In this document: in pieces, positions 8,017 through 16,472 of the stretch
Position numbering within the stretch: the first letter of the stretch is position 1
Layout: each line of letters begins with the position of its first letter
Source of the DNA: Arenibacter catalasegens
GTDB taxonomy: Bacteria > Bacteroidota > Bacteroidia > Flavobacteriales > Flavobacteriaceae
Assembly: GCF_002909235.1 (NCBI RefSeq)
Contig: NZ_PHQQ01000033.1
Location: 1 to 55,416 of the forward strand
Direction of reading: 5' to 3'
Length of the DNA: 55,416 bases
Translations under genes and position numbers: made by a program
The notes under the pieces: model-generated
What the model was told of the DNA's origin: nothing
What the model saw: only the letters and a program-made list of their open reading frames with translations
The model's database searches: none

Positions 8017-10353
8017 ATGCCTAACAAAAAAAATCGCCGTATCGCCGCTATAATGTTTACGGACATAGTTGGTTATACCGCTTTAATGCAAAGGGATGAG
8101 AATGCCGCGGTGGTAATGCGGAAACGCCATCGACATGAGTTTGAATTAAATCATGAACATCATAATGGAGACATTCTTCAATATTACGGCGATGGCACAC
8201 TGAGTGTTTTTGCAAGTGGTTTAGAGGCTGTGGAATGTGCCATAGACATTCAATTGGCATTGCAGATGGAAAACCCTGTACCACTGAGAATAGGGCTGCA
8301 TTTAGGAGATATTGTTTTTGATGGAACGGAAGTTTATGGAGATGGGGTAAATTTAGCTTCACGAATCGAGAGCTTGGGAGTTGCAGGTTCAATACTCCTT
8401 TCCGGTAACCTGAACGATGAACTCAAAAATCATCCACATGTATTAACGGAGTCCCTTGGGAAGGTTGAATTAAAAAATATCTCAAAACCGGTTGAAGTCT
8501 TTGCAGTAATCAACCAAGGAATTAAAATTCCCGAAAGTTTCGAACTTAAGGCTATTCCCCAAAAGGATACAAAATCAATTGCTGTACTTCCATTTGTGAA
8601 TATGAGCCCCAATCCGGATAACGAATATTTTAGTGACGGAATGACCGAGGAAATTATTAACGCCCTTGCAAAAATTAAGGGATTAAAAGTAACCTCGAGA
8701 ACGTCTTCTTTTCACTTTAAAAATATTAACCTTCCTATTGTACAGATTGGCCAGGAACTTAATGTATCTACTATTTTGGAAGGGAGTGTGCGTTTATCCG
8801 GAAATAAAATGCGTATAACTGCTCAGCTGATCGATGTAAAGGACGATTTTCATTTTTGGTCCGAGACTTTTGATCGGTCCTTGGAAGACGTCTTTGCCGT
8901 CCAAGATGAAATCAGTGTTCTTATTGCCGAAAGGTTGCGGGAACATATAGGTCACTTTAATATTGAAGACCAATTGGTGCAAGATCTAGAAATACCGGTT
9001 GATGTATACCAACGCTATTTAAAGAGTAGATATCATATTCTAAAAATGGGGAAGTCAGATATTGAAAGAGGGATTTCTATTTTAGAAAAAATCCTTGAGA
9101 GTTGGCCCCATTTCGCATTGGCCCATTTAGGGATGCATTTGGGATATACCCTTTTAGGAACAATAGGGTTGGTCCCTTTAGAGGAAGCCTTTGCAAAAGG
9201 ACAGCCCTTTTTGGATAAGGCCATGGAATTAAATGAAAACTTGCCCGAGTGTCAATTGCATTTGTCTTATGCATGCCTCATTCAAAAATGGGATCTCCCA
9301 GGAACCTATCGGCATTTAGGTAAAGTATATGAAGCGGGTCCCATCGTTGAGTATTATCCAAGCATGGCATCCACCTTGGTAGCCGAAGGTAGATTTGCCG
9401 CGTCACGAATATATATTGAAACAGCCCTACAGTTAGATCCATTTTCCTCAATAAATTATCATTTAAAGGGTTTTATTGATTACTGTGAGGAGAAATATGA
9501 ATCTGCTATCGTCTCTTTCGAAAAGGCGGTAGTACTCAAACCTGATTTTAAAGTGTCAACCTTATATTGGGGACAGGCACTTTTGTTATTGGGAAAAGGC
9601 GAAGAGGGATTGGCGTTTTTTGAGAAATTACCACGGGATGAAACCGAAGATGTGATGAGGTTGGGAGGTACAACCATGGCTTATGCGGTTTTGGGAAAGA
9701 AAGAGCAAGTAGAAAATGGAATTGTTAAGTTGGAAGCTGCCTTGGAAACCGATCTAATGGGTAGGGCATTGAACTTACTGATTCTATGTAATGCCCTTTT
9801 GGGGAAGACCCAAGAAACCATTAAATTAATAGAACAAGGGGTTGCTCACAGATTACCAATGATGCTTTATTTATTTGTGGAGCCAATACTCAAGCCGATG
9901 TACGGTATGCGCAGTTTTCAGAAACTCAGGAGGGAGGTTTTGGGAGAGGATAGTCAATTCGAATCCTCTAAAAGAAAGTACCAAAAATCATTATTCAATA
10001 ATGCGCTACTCAAGAAATATAAGCGTCAATTGGATCGGTTGATGTTGGAAGAACAGCCATACTTGGATTCTAACCTCACAATTCGGGCTTTGGCGGAAAG
10101 GATACAAATTCCTTCCAATCATTTATCCCAGCTTCTCAATGAGGGATATGGGAAGAACTTTTCCGACTTTGTTAATACCTATCGTTTGGAAACCTTTAAG
10201 GCTAAAGTCGCCGATCCCTCTCAAAAACACCTCACCATTCTAGCTTTGGCTTACGACAGTGGTTTTAACTCCAAGACCGTATTCAATACCTATTTTAAAA
10301 AGACAATGGCCATAACTCCAAGAGCATATTGGAAGAAAACGATTGCTAAATAA
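8017..10353 (+). CDS. Cyclase-homology / TolB-like / TPR / AraC fusion regulator
   Basis: The 778-residue protein joins four modules. Residues about 5-170 form a class III nucleotide cyclase homology domain: metal Asp16 in FTDIVGY, Asp59 in YYGDGTLS, and the transition-state pair Asn112/Arg116 in GVNLASR. The usual purine-selecting Lys appears to be Gln55. Residues about 185-310 are a TolB/FlgO-like segment (IAVLPFVNMS, YFSDGMTEEI). Residues about 325-660 carry TPR-like helical repeats. Residues about 680-778 are an AraC-type double helix-turn-helix ending TPRAYWKK. No membrane segment is evident, so it is probably a cytosolic ligand- or nucleotide-responsive transcription regulator. Cyclase activity is uncertain. 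Targets may include the divergent hydrolase gene. Confidence 0.88.
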   Translation: MPNKKNRRIAAIMFTDIVGYTALMQRDENAAVVMRKRHRHEFELNHEHHNGDILQYYGDGTLSVFASGLEAVECAIDIQLALQMENPVPLRIGLHLGDIVFDGTEVYGDGVNLASRIESLGVAGSILLSGNLNDELKNHPHVLTESLGKVELKNISKPVEVFAVINQGIKIPESFELKAIPQKDTKSIAVLPFVNMSPNPDNEYFSDGMTEEIINALAKIKGLKVTSRTSSFHFKNINLPIVQIGQELNVSTILEGSVRLSGNKMRITAQLIDVKDDFHFWSETFDRSLEDVFAVQDEISVLIAERLREHIGHFNIEDQLVQDLEIPVDVYQRYLKSRYHILKMGKSDIERGISILEKILESWPHFALAHLGMHLGYTLLGTIGLVPLEEAFAKGQPFLDKAMELNENLPECQLHLSYACLIQKWDLPGTYRHLGKVYEAGPIVEYYPSMASTLVAEGRFAASRIYIETALQLDPFSSINYHLKGFIDYCEEKYESAIVSFEKAVVLKPDFKVSTLYWGQALLLLGKGEEGLAFFEKLPRDETEDVMRLGGTTMAYAVLGKKEQVENGIVKLEAALETDLMGRALNLLILCNALLGKTQETIKLIEQGVAHRLPMMLYLFVEPILKPMYGMRSFQKLRREVLGEDSQFESSKRKYQKSLFNNALLKKYKRQLDRLMLEEQPYLDSNLTIRALAERIQIPSNHLSQLLNEGYGKNFSDFVNTYRLETFKAKVADPSQKHLTILALAYDSGFNSKTVFNTYFKKTMAITPRAYWKKTIAK

Positions 10354-10635
10354 GTTCCGATTTCCAAACCCGAACGACCGGTATTGCCATTTCTAACATC
10401 TTTGTTGTAAATAAAATCATATTCGCTGAAAGAATATTTGGGTTTTATCACAGAAATATAACTAATGTAATTTCTTTTAAAAATGGCCATACGCTTTATC
10501 ATTCAGATTTCAATTAAGATAGCAATTTTGATTACCATCTTAATAACAACCTAATCCCATGACGATTTAGAATTGCTCGAAAATTTTTCGAAAATACTAT
10601 TTTTGGGGTCTCACCAAGATTAATATATATAATAT

Positions 10636-11092
10636 AAAGTATAGATACAATCTCCAAGGCCGTATACCCTCATGAGGTAAAGGTTTGGGAGACCTCGATC
10701 AGAGCAACACACCACTTTTTAAGGGAGTAGATATAAAATTCTTTAAACCACTAATATTGAACAAGTATTTAAATGCCGTCCAATTAAGGTGTATTAGAAA
10801 TAAGGTTGAGGAAATAATCGGTTTTATGGGAGTGGCAGGTCAACATCTGGAAATGCTATTTATACATCCTACATAACAAGGGAAGGGAATAGGTACAGGT
10901 TTAATAACTTATTCCATAAATGGATTTAATGTAAATAAGGTGAATGTAAATGAAGAGAACGATTAGGCTGTTCAATTTTATAAGCAGTGCGGTTTTATAA
11001 CTGTTGGTCGTCTGGAACGGGATTCTTCAGGAAAACCCAACCGGATTTTGCACATGGAATTAAAAATTAAGGTCACTGCCATTAGCCTTTAA
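10636..11092 (+). pseudogene. Inactivated GNAT acetyltransferase gene
   Basis: Translation reads VWETSIRATHHFLRE, shifts frame near 10727, then DIKFFKPLILNKYL and EEIIGFMGVAGQHLEMLFIH, which is typical of GNAT N-acetyltransferases. The next residues are interrupted by TAA (10874-10876), continue in frame as QGKGIGTGLITYSI (the acetyl-CoA loop, usually RGKGIG), hit TAG (10964-10966) where a Gln codon is likely ancestral, and end AVQFYKQCGF, GKPNRILHMEL and a natural stop at 11090-11092. One frameshift and two nonsense changes make it non-functional. The protein likeness is still high, so decay is recent. The 5' end is approximate and no start codon is preserved. Confidence 0.8.
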
Positions 11093-11164
11093 GTTAAACG
11101 GATTTCCAATACAGAACCGATAAAAAACTTCTGTGACTTTGTTCCGATTTTGAAATTAGAACGA

Positions 11165-11191
11165 TTGACTTATTTGCACTGTATACATTTG
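11165..11191 (+). promoter_or_regulatory. Promoter candidate TTG-N16-TACATTTG
   Basis: TACATTTG (11184-11191) is a perfect -7 consensus match, 13 bases before the ATG of the oxidoreductase. TTG at 11165-11167 gives a slightly short spacer of 16. Confidence 0.5.
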
Positions 11192-11204
11192 TCTCAAAAA
11201 AAAT

Positions 11205-12176
11205 ATGAAAGCAATAATAATTACCAAGTATGGTGCTCCCAATGTTCTGAAAATTAAGGAAATAACAAAACCCCAACCTTGGGAAAATGAAATTTTAATA
11301 AAGGTAAAAACAGCAAGTGTAACCACCGCGGATACCATGATGCGAGAAGGAAGTCCGTGGTACGGTAGACTTTTTATGGGTCTAACTAAGCCTAAGTATC
11401 CTATAGCTGGGACCGGTTTCGCTGGGGTAATTGAATCTATTGGGGTCAATGTTCTAAACTTCCAAGTAGGGGATGAAGTTTTTGGGGAATCGATATTTGG
11501 ACAGGGCAGTAATGCAGAATACTTATGTATGTCAGAGGATGGATTGGTAATCGCAAAACCTAAAATACTATCCTTCGAGGAGGCTGCCACCATCTGTGAT
11601 GGGCCATTGACTTCCTGGAATTTTTTAAATGAGATGGGCAAAGTGAAAAGTGGTCAAAAAGTGCTCATAAATGGTGCCTCTGGAAGTTTGGGTACGGCTG
11701 CGGTACAGTTGGCAAAATATAATGGTGCGGAAGTGACTGGGGTTTGTAGTTCCTCCAATTTGGAGATGGTAAAATCTCTTGGGGCGGATTACGTTATAGA
11801 CTATACAAAAATAAACTTTACAAAAACGGGGAATTGTTACGATATTGTATTTGATACGGTAGGCAAAAGTTCCTTTTCCGAATGCAAACAAATACTTGCC
11901 AAAAATGGAACATACATCTCACCAGTACTTGGTTTTCCATTGCTTTTTTATATGTTATGGACCTCTATATTTGGAAGTAAAAAGGCTAAGTTTTCTGCTA
12001 CGGGCCTAATAGCTGTTCCCAAACTTCGGACAATGCTTTCTGCTCTGACCGGACTTCTGGAAGAGAATCAATTGAAAGTGGTCATTGATCAACGTTATTC
12101 CTTGGCTGAAGTTCCAGATGCACATAGGTATGTGGATACAGGCCGTAAAAAAGGCAATGTGGTTATAAACCTATAG
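11205..12176 (+). CDS. NAD(P)-dependent MDR-family oxidoreductase (quinone-reductase-like)
   Basis: The 323-residue protein is a zinc-free medium-chain dehydrogenase/reductase. The N-terminal GroES-like domain (about 1-125) shows MKAIIITKYGAP, the VGDEVFG motif and no structural zinc cysteine cluster. The Rossmann domain has LINGASGSLGTAAVQLAK and GADYVIDY. The C-terminal end AEVPDAHRYVDTGRKKGNVV is typical of the quinone oxidoreductase / NAD(P)-dependent alcohol dehydrogenase group. It probably reduces quinones or enone-type aldehydes and ketones in the cytosol. It stands alone between a pseudogene and a spacer. Confidence 0.88.
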   Translation: MKAIIITKYGAPNVLKIKEITKPQPWENEILIKVKTASVTTADTMMREGSPWYGRLFMGLTKPKYPIAGTGFAGVIESIGVNVLNFQVGDEVFGESIFGQGSNAEYLCMSEDGLVIAKPKILSFEEAATICDGPLTSWNFLNEMGKVKSGQKVLINGASGSLGTAAVQLAKYNGAEVTGVCSSSNLEMVKSLGADYVIDYTKINFTKTGNCYDIVFDTVGKSSFSECKQILAKNGTYISPVLGFPLLFYMLWTSIFGSKKAKFSATGLIAVPKLRTMLSALTGLLEENQLKVVIDQRYSLAEVPDAHRYVDTGRKKGNVVINL

Positions 12177-12531
12177 CTAAAAGAATCTTCAATTTTTTTT
12201 TCCAGGGAACGCTTACCTCAAACCAATGAAGCAGTCTTATAAATTTCTACTTGTTTAATGGTTCTTAGGATGGTATTTCTAAAGCATTTTTAAAAAAAGT
12301 GAACTACAGAATTTATAGTGTTATGTAAGGTAATTCTACATTTTGTCTAAGGTTTGTTGGCGTTGAACGTTGATATTTTGAAACTCCAAGGATCTAAACT
12401 AACTTTAGTTTAAATATGGTGTCATTATTACAATGATCAATTGAAATGTAAACCTAGCAAAAACCCAATCAAGAATAGAAGCTTCTCCTTTGTTATGGTG
12501 ATGACTATGGAAAACAATAAAAAATAAAGTA
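12177..12531. other. 355-bp spacer with a perfect inverted repeat
   Basis: At 12395-12412 the sequence TAAACTAA CT TTAGTTTA is a perfect 8+8 inverted repeat, about 120 bases before a small membrane ORF. It could be an operator for a dimeric regulator. Nothing else is recognised in the spacer. Confidence 0.35.
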
Positions 12532-12627
12532 ATGAAAAAGAAATTCAATTTTATTGACCTGGTATTGACATTTAGCGGTGCCTTTGCAGTTGTTGTATTG
12601 TTGTTGGTAGTTTCCAAGTTTGTATAG
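12532..12627 (+). CDS. 31-residue single-pass membrane protein, hypothetical
   Basis: ATG opens a 31-codon frame: a charged start (MKKKFNF), then a hydrophobic helix of about 22 residues (LVLTFSGAFAVVVLLLVVSK). The basic start followed by one membrane helix is what a real small membrane protein looks like, but no homologue is recognised. It lies 132 bases before another small membrane protein gene. Confidence 0.4.
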   Translation: MKKKFNFIDLVLTFSGAFAVVVLLLVVSKFV

Positions 12628-12759
12628 TATAGCTTGTTGCTAAATTGTTTAGGTCATAGGAAAGTTTCTTGAGGTTAACAGTCCATGGATACTATTTTTT
12701 ACGTAAATATAGTGTGGTGTCCAAATGGACTAATTTATTGTTTAAATTAAAATCGGAAT

Positions 12760-13044
12760 ATGTCTAAAACATCCACCAGTTGGTTATTGGTATTAGTTAT
12801 TGTCATAATGAGCTTTGGTATCGGCATTTACTTACAAGACTTAAAACATCAAGAAAGTACCAAGGCAGCATGGAAGGCAAATCGGTTTAACGTAGATAGG
12901 TTTAACAAGATAATGCGCTATGCTGGCGATATGAATTCTAATAATTGGGCCTCAATGCGCGATAGTATTGGAGGTCAATTGGATAGTTTAATGATATTGA
13001 GATTCAGAAAAGAAGTTGATAGTATTAAGAAGGTAAGAAAATAG
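12760..13044 (+). CDS. Small membrane-anchored hypothetical protein
   Basis: The 94-residue protein has one N-terminal membrane helix (about 8-28, SWLLVLVIVIMSFGIGIYL) and a charged, probably helical tail of about 65 residues with many Lys, Arg and Asp. The helix may serve as a signal anchor with the tail in the periplasm. I do not recognise the family. A terminator follows 75 bases after the stop, which supports it as a transcribed unit. Confidence 0.55.
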   Translation: MSKTSTSWLLVLVIVIMSFGIGIYLQDLKHQESTKAAWKANRFNVDRFNKIMRYAGDMNSNNWASMRDSIGGQLDSLMILRFRKEVDSIKKVRK

Positions 13045-13119
13045 AATTCTCGGTGTACATCAGTTCCAAGGCACTCTTCGTGTAAACATAGTTGTACTAT
13101 CTAGGAAAGTAATATTGGT

Positions 13120-13149
13120 AAAAGCAACCCTAAGGAGTTGCTTTTTTTT
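13120..13149 (+). terminator. Rho-independent terminator
   Basis: AAAGCAAC, loop CCTAAGGA, GTTGCTTTTTTTT: an 8-bp stem followed by a T-run downstream of the small membrane protein gene. Confidence 0.8.
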
Positions 13150-13213
13150 GTGTTCTAGATTCCCATATTAACTGGAATTGAATAGGTCTTGAAAGATAGG
13201 GGGTCGCTTCCAA

Positions 13214-13339
13214 TTAAAAGAAGCCAAATGCGGCTAAAATCAAACAGACAACCACAGCTAATAGTATGGCGACCAGTACCACGACCATAAGGCTAAGGAA
13301 TCCATTGAGCACCCTGGTGCCAAAAGTAACATCTTCCAT
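13214..13339 (-). CDS. 41-residue membrane protein, hypothetical
   Basis: On the minus strand an ATG (complement of 13337-13339) opens 41 codons: MEDVTFGTRVLNGFLSLM, then a continuous hydrophobic helix (VVVLVAILLAVVVCLILAAF) and a TAA. The Val/Leu/Ala-rich helix and short acidic head are typical of a small integral membrane protein. It lies downstream of the sugar-porter gene on the same strand (152 bases from its stop) and could be cotranscribed or independent. No family is recognised. Confidence 0.45.
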   Translation of the reverse strand: MEDVTFGTRVLNGFLSLMVVVLVAILLAVVVCLILAAFGFF

Positions 13340-13491
13340 AATATTAAGATTTTAATACAATTTAATGAATTATCCTTAAATTATGACGTGTTTGGGAGTC
13401 AAATCCGTTAAATGACTTTGAATTAGTATACTATTCCGATGTACAGTAAAAATTTTCGATAAAATGCTGAGTATCAATCGATCTTCTTCTC

Positions 13492-14808
13492 TTATTTACT
13501 CAGTTTTTTACTGAGTTCTTCCAGCGTAATTCCCTTGGTTTCCGGCATCATAAAAATCACGAAGATCAATTGGAGCACCATCATAAAAGCAAAGAATCCA
13601 AAAACAGGTCCTGGGCCTACCCATGCAAAAAGAGCAGGGATAGAGGATGGTATAAGCCAGGCAAGCACCCAATGTACAGAACTTCCAAAGGCCTGACCGG
13701 AGCCTCTCAAATGATTCGGAAAAACTTCGGAAATGAAAACCCAAATTACAGCCCCTTGCCCTATGGCATGAGATGCAATAAATAAGAATAGAAAAATAGG
13801 GACTGCCATACCTTCCCAGTTTAAAATAAAAGCGGCGGCTACTAGTGATAATGATATTATATAACCAATAGAACCATAATACATTAATTGTTTTCTACCC
13901 AGCCTGTCAATCAAAAAGATACCCAAGAGTGTAAATATTAGGTTGGTTATGCCTATTCCTATGCTACTTAAGAGGGCGGTACTTTCACCTAATCCTGCAG
14001 CTTCAAATATTCTGGGAGCGTAATATAGAAATGCGTTGATTCCAGAGAATTGATTAAAAAAGGCGATAAGAAAAGCCAATGTCAATGGGAATCGATATTT
14101 CTTCATGAAAATATTTTCGGAGGCGGTAGCCACTTCTTCTCCATAGGCTATTTCAGCTTCCAATTCTTCCAAGGACAGATCTGGGTTTATGGAATACAGT
14201 ATTTTTTTGGCCTCTTCGGTCCTGTTTTTTGTTAAAAGCCATCTTGGGCTTTTGGGGACGGTAAGCACAAATAAGGTATAAATGATAGCGGGGAAAGCTT
14301 CAACACCCACCATCCAGCGCCAATCATTTTCACCCACATTGCTGAGTGCATAATTGGACATGAAGGCCACTAGGATACCAAAAACAAGCATAAATTGGTA
14401 TAGCCCAACCAATTTTCCTCGATTCTTAGCCGGAGCAATTTCGGAAATATAGGCCGGGGCTGCCACTGTTGAAGCCCCTACGCCCAAACCTCCAATAAAC
14501 CTAAATATTCCGAAGGTAACGGGGTCATTGGCAAAAGCAGAACCTATGGCGGAGATGGAATAAAGGACACCTATCCAAATTAGGGTATTTTTTCGGCCAA
14601 TTTTGTTAGTGGGTATTCCACCTAAAATCGCTCCTATGACGGTTCCAAATAAGGCCATGCCTATTACTATCGTTCCGTGAAAAGCTTCCGAGGAGTTCCA
14701 TAATAGTTGTAATTTTTTTTCGGCACCGGAAATAACAACTGTATCGAAGCCAAATAAAAATCCGGCCAAGGCGGCAATAAGGGAAATACGAAGAATTTTG
14801 GGATTCAT
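13492..14808 (-). CDS. Sugar:proton symporter, MFS sugar porter family
   Basis: The 438-residue protein (from the ATG at 14808) has 12 predicted membrane helices. Sugar-porter signatures are present: GRKNTLIW in loop 2-3, PKSPRWLL after TM6, QFSGINAFLYYAPRIF in TM7, DRLGRKQLM in loop 8-9 and the C-terminal PETKGITLEEL. These place it near XylE/GalP/GLUT-type hexose or pentose transporters in the inner membrane. An upstream ATG at 14850 would add 14 residues but lies too close to the -7 element at 14853-14860 to be transcribed, so MNPKILRIS is taken as the start. The substrate cannot be told from sequence. Confidence 0.92.
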   Translation of the reverse strand: MNPKILRISLIAALAGFLFGFDTVVISGAEKKLQLLWNSSEAFHGTIVIGMALFGTVIGAILGGIPTNKIGRKNTLIWIGVLYSISAIGSAFANDPVTFGIFRFIGGLGVGASTVAAPAYISEIAPAKNRGKLVGLYQFMLVFGILVAFMSNYALSNVGENDWRWMVGVEAFPAIIYTLFVLTVPKSPRWLLTKNRTEEAKKILYSINPDLSLEELEAEIAYGEEVATASENIFMKKYRFPLTLAFLIAFFNQFSGINAFLYYAPRIFEAAGLGESTALLSSIGIGITNLIFTLLGIFLIDRLGRKQLMYYGSIGYIISLSLVAAAFILNWEGMAVPIFLFLFIASHAIGQGAVIWVFISEVFPNHLRGSGQAFGSSVHWVLAWLIPSSIPALFAWVGPGPVFGFFAFMMVLQLIFVIFMMPETKGITLEELSKKLSK

Positions 14809-14852
14809 AATTTGGTTTGTTGATTTTTGTAAAGCTAACAAAAAAAGCAAAC

Positions 14853-14882
14853 CAAATATATGGTCTATTTAAGATAGGGCAA
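14853..14882 (-). promoter_or_regulatory. Promoter TTG-N19-TATATTTG for the sugar porter
   Basis: On the minus strand TTG (complement of 14880-14882), 19 bases, and TATATTTG (complement of 14853-14860) match the Bacteroidota promoter exactly. The -33 part overlaps the last codons of the upstream lipoprotein gene, so the porter can be transcribed apart from waaA. Confidence 0.7.
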
Positions 14883-15105
14883 TTTTTGGGCTAAGGGAGT
14901 CCCTGGATTTGGACTTTTGACCATTTTTTGTTTTTGGAGCCTCTTTTTCAAGTCTTGGTTTCTTAATAACTTCTTTTTTTGGCGAAGGAGCCCCACTTTC
15001 AGCTGGCGTAGTGCCATGTTGCTCCCCAATAGCTTCCCTGCAAGAAAAACAGGAAAGCAAAAAATAGGTTACGGCAACCAAGGTTAAAATTCGGGAATAT
15101 TGCAT
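14869..15105 (-). CDS. Small lipoprotein, hypothetical
   Basis: The 78-residue protein has an N-terminal hydrophobic signal (about 5-18) ending in cysteines (LLSCFSC), consistent with a lipoprotein signal peptide, though the exact lipobox is ambiguous. The mature part is very rich in Lys, Pro, Ser and Glu and probably disordered. It starts 17 bases after the Kdo transferase stop and is likely cotranscribed with it. I do not recognise a family. Confidence 0.6.
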   Translation of the reverse strand: MQYSRILTLVAVTYFLLSCFSCREAIGEQHGTTPAESGAPSPKKEVIKKPRLEKEAPKTKNGQKSKSRDSLSPKIALS

Positions 15106-15121
15106 AGTCGTACATAGGTGT

Positions 15122-16357
15122 TCATAGTAATGTACGTATATAGGTCATGATTCGGACGCTTGCTCCCTTATTTTCAGATGCATAAGAGCTGTTTATATTC
15201 CCTGTTTCCATTAGATACTTGTTGTTTCTAAGTAGTTCATTGATGAGGGTACTGAATTCTATTTTGGATTTAACAACCAAAATTCCTCCTTTGGCCACCA
15301 AATCTTCGGCCTCCTTAAATCCCTTAAAGTTTGGTCCAATAATTACGGGAATGCCGTGCACTGCTGGTTCCAAAGTATTGTGTAATCCAGTGGCAAAACC
15401 ACCCCCTACATAGGAAATGTCTGCATAGCTGTAAATTTTGGTCAATAGTCCAATAGTGTCTACAATAAGCACCTCAAAATCAGCCAAATTTTTATTTTCA
15501 ATTTCAGAATATAGTACCGTTTTCTTATTTATGGAGGCTTTTAGTTTGTTGATATGTTCCAACTTTATGTTATGCGGGGCAAGGACAAATTTTAATGGTG
15601 ATCCAACGGAATTTATAAATGGCACCATTATGGCCTCGTCCTCTGGCCAGGTGCTTCCGGCTACCAAAGTTGGAGTTTCATTTTTAAATTCTTCCATGAA
15701 ATTCAAACTATTATCCCTTTGGAGAATCTCAATAACCCTATCAAATCTGGTATCCCCGCTGATATCTGTATTTTTTATGCCAATTCCACCCAATAAGGCA
15801 ATGGATTTGGAATCCTGAACAAAAATATGGGTGAAATTGCCTAGGGCTTTCCGCATAAATCCCCCAAGGGTTTTGAAGTAGATCTGCTTCTCCTTGAAAA
15901 GAGCGGAGATGAGTATGGTGGGTATGTTACGTTGGCTTAAGGCCCTTAGATAATTTGGCCAAATTTCATACTTCACAAAAATCACTAGCTTAGGATTAAC
16001 AAGGTCAAGGAATCTTTTGACATTTTTTGTGGTGTCCATGGGTAGGTAGGTCACCATATCGGCAGCAGTCGTATTTTTTTTAACCTCGTAGCCTGAGGGG
16101 GAGAAAAAAGTGACCAATATTTTATATGCGGGATAATCTTTTCTTAACTGTTCTATAATGGGAAGACCTTGTTCAAATTCGCCCAAAGAGGCTGTGTGTA
16201 GCCAAATGATTTGATCATTTTTTGTAATGTTTTGTTGTAAGTAAGGTAGCGTCTCTTTACGCCCCTTTACGAAAAGTTTAATTTTTGGATGGACCAGTGC
16301 GATCAATTCTAGGACCAAAGCGGATAATTGTACGGCAAAATTATATATGGCAAACAC
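15122..16357 (-). CDS. waaA: 3-deoxy-D-manno-octulosonic acid transferase
   Basis: The 411-residue enzyme transfers Kdo from CMP-Kdo to lipid A precursor at the inner membrane, a key step of LPS core synthesis. Residues about 1-25 form the N-terminal membrane anchor. The GT-B N-domain shows LHTASLGEFEQGLPII (with the catalytic Glu region) and VTFFSPSGYEV, then KYEIWPNYL. The C-domain shows VAGSTWPEDE, the donor-binding YVGGGFATGLHNTLEPA and GPNFKGFKEA. The start codon is GTG at 16357, which matches the expected family start; no ATG fits. The gene is divergent from an aminotransferase that probably also makes an envelope sugar. Confidence 0.93.
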   Translation of the reverse strand: MFAIYNFAVQLSALVLELIALVHPKIKLFVKGRKETLPYLQQNITKNDQIIWLHTASLGEFEQGLPIIEQLRKDYPAYKILVTFFSPSGYEVKKNTTAADMVTYLPMDTTKNVKRFLDLVNPKLVIFVKYEIWPNYLRALSQRNIPTILISALFKEKQIYFKTLGGFMRKALGNFTHIFVQDSKSIALLGGIGIKNTDISGDTRFDRVIEILQRDNSLNFMEEFKNETPTLVAGSTWPEDEAIMVPFINSVGSPLKFVLAPHNIKLEHINKLKASINKKTVLYSEIENKNLADFEVLIVDTIGLLTKIYSYADISYVGGGFATGLHNTLEPAVHGIPVIIGPNFKGFKEAEDLVAKGGILVVKSKIEFSTLINELLRNNKYLMETGNINSSYASENKGASVRIMTYIRTLL

Positions 16358-16418
16358 TGAATCTTCGTTTGTGGCTAAAATACGCTTCTTTAAATAAATT
16401 CCATTGGCTGCGAATCCT

Positions 16419-16426
16419 TATTTTTG
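16419..16426 (+). promoter_or_regulatory. Candidate -7 element TATTTTTG
   Basis: A TATTTTTG match lies 47 bases before the ATG at 16473. It is downstream of the alternative start at 16404, which supports the shorter aminotransferase. A well-spaced -33 element is not seen. Confidence 0.45.
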
Positions 16427-16472
16427 TAATATTGTTTGCTCAAAACCATGTTTGGAATCTAAGTTTTATTCA

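Noticed and set aside
10874..10966. Stop-codon readthrough or recoding in the GNAT gene
   Set aside because: A separate frameshift and the lack of any start codon make simple decay far more likely than recoding at two stops.
12405..12617. 70-codon minus-strand ORF opposite the 31-residue membrane protein
   Set aside because: Composition is that of a reverse complement (Asn/Thr/Phe/His-rich); the plus frame has a better basic head plus helix structure.
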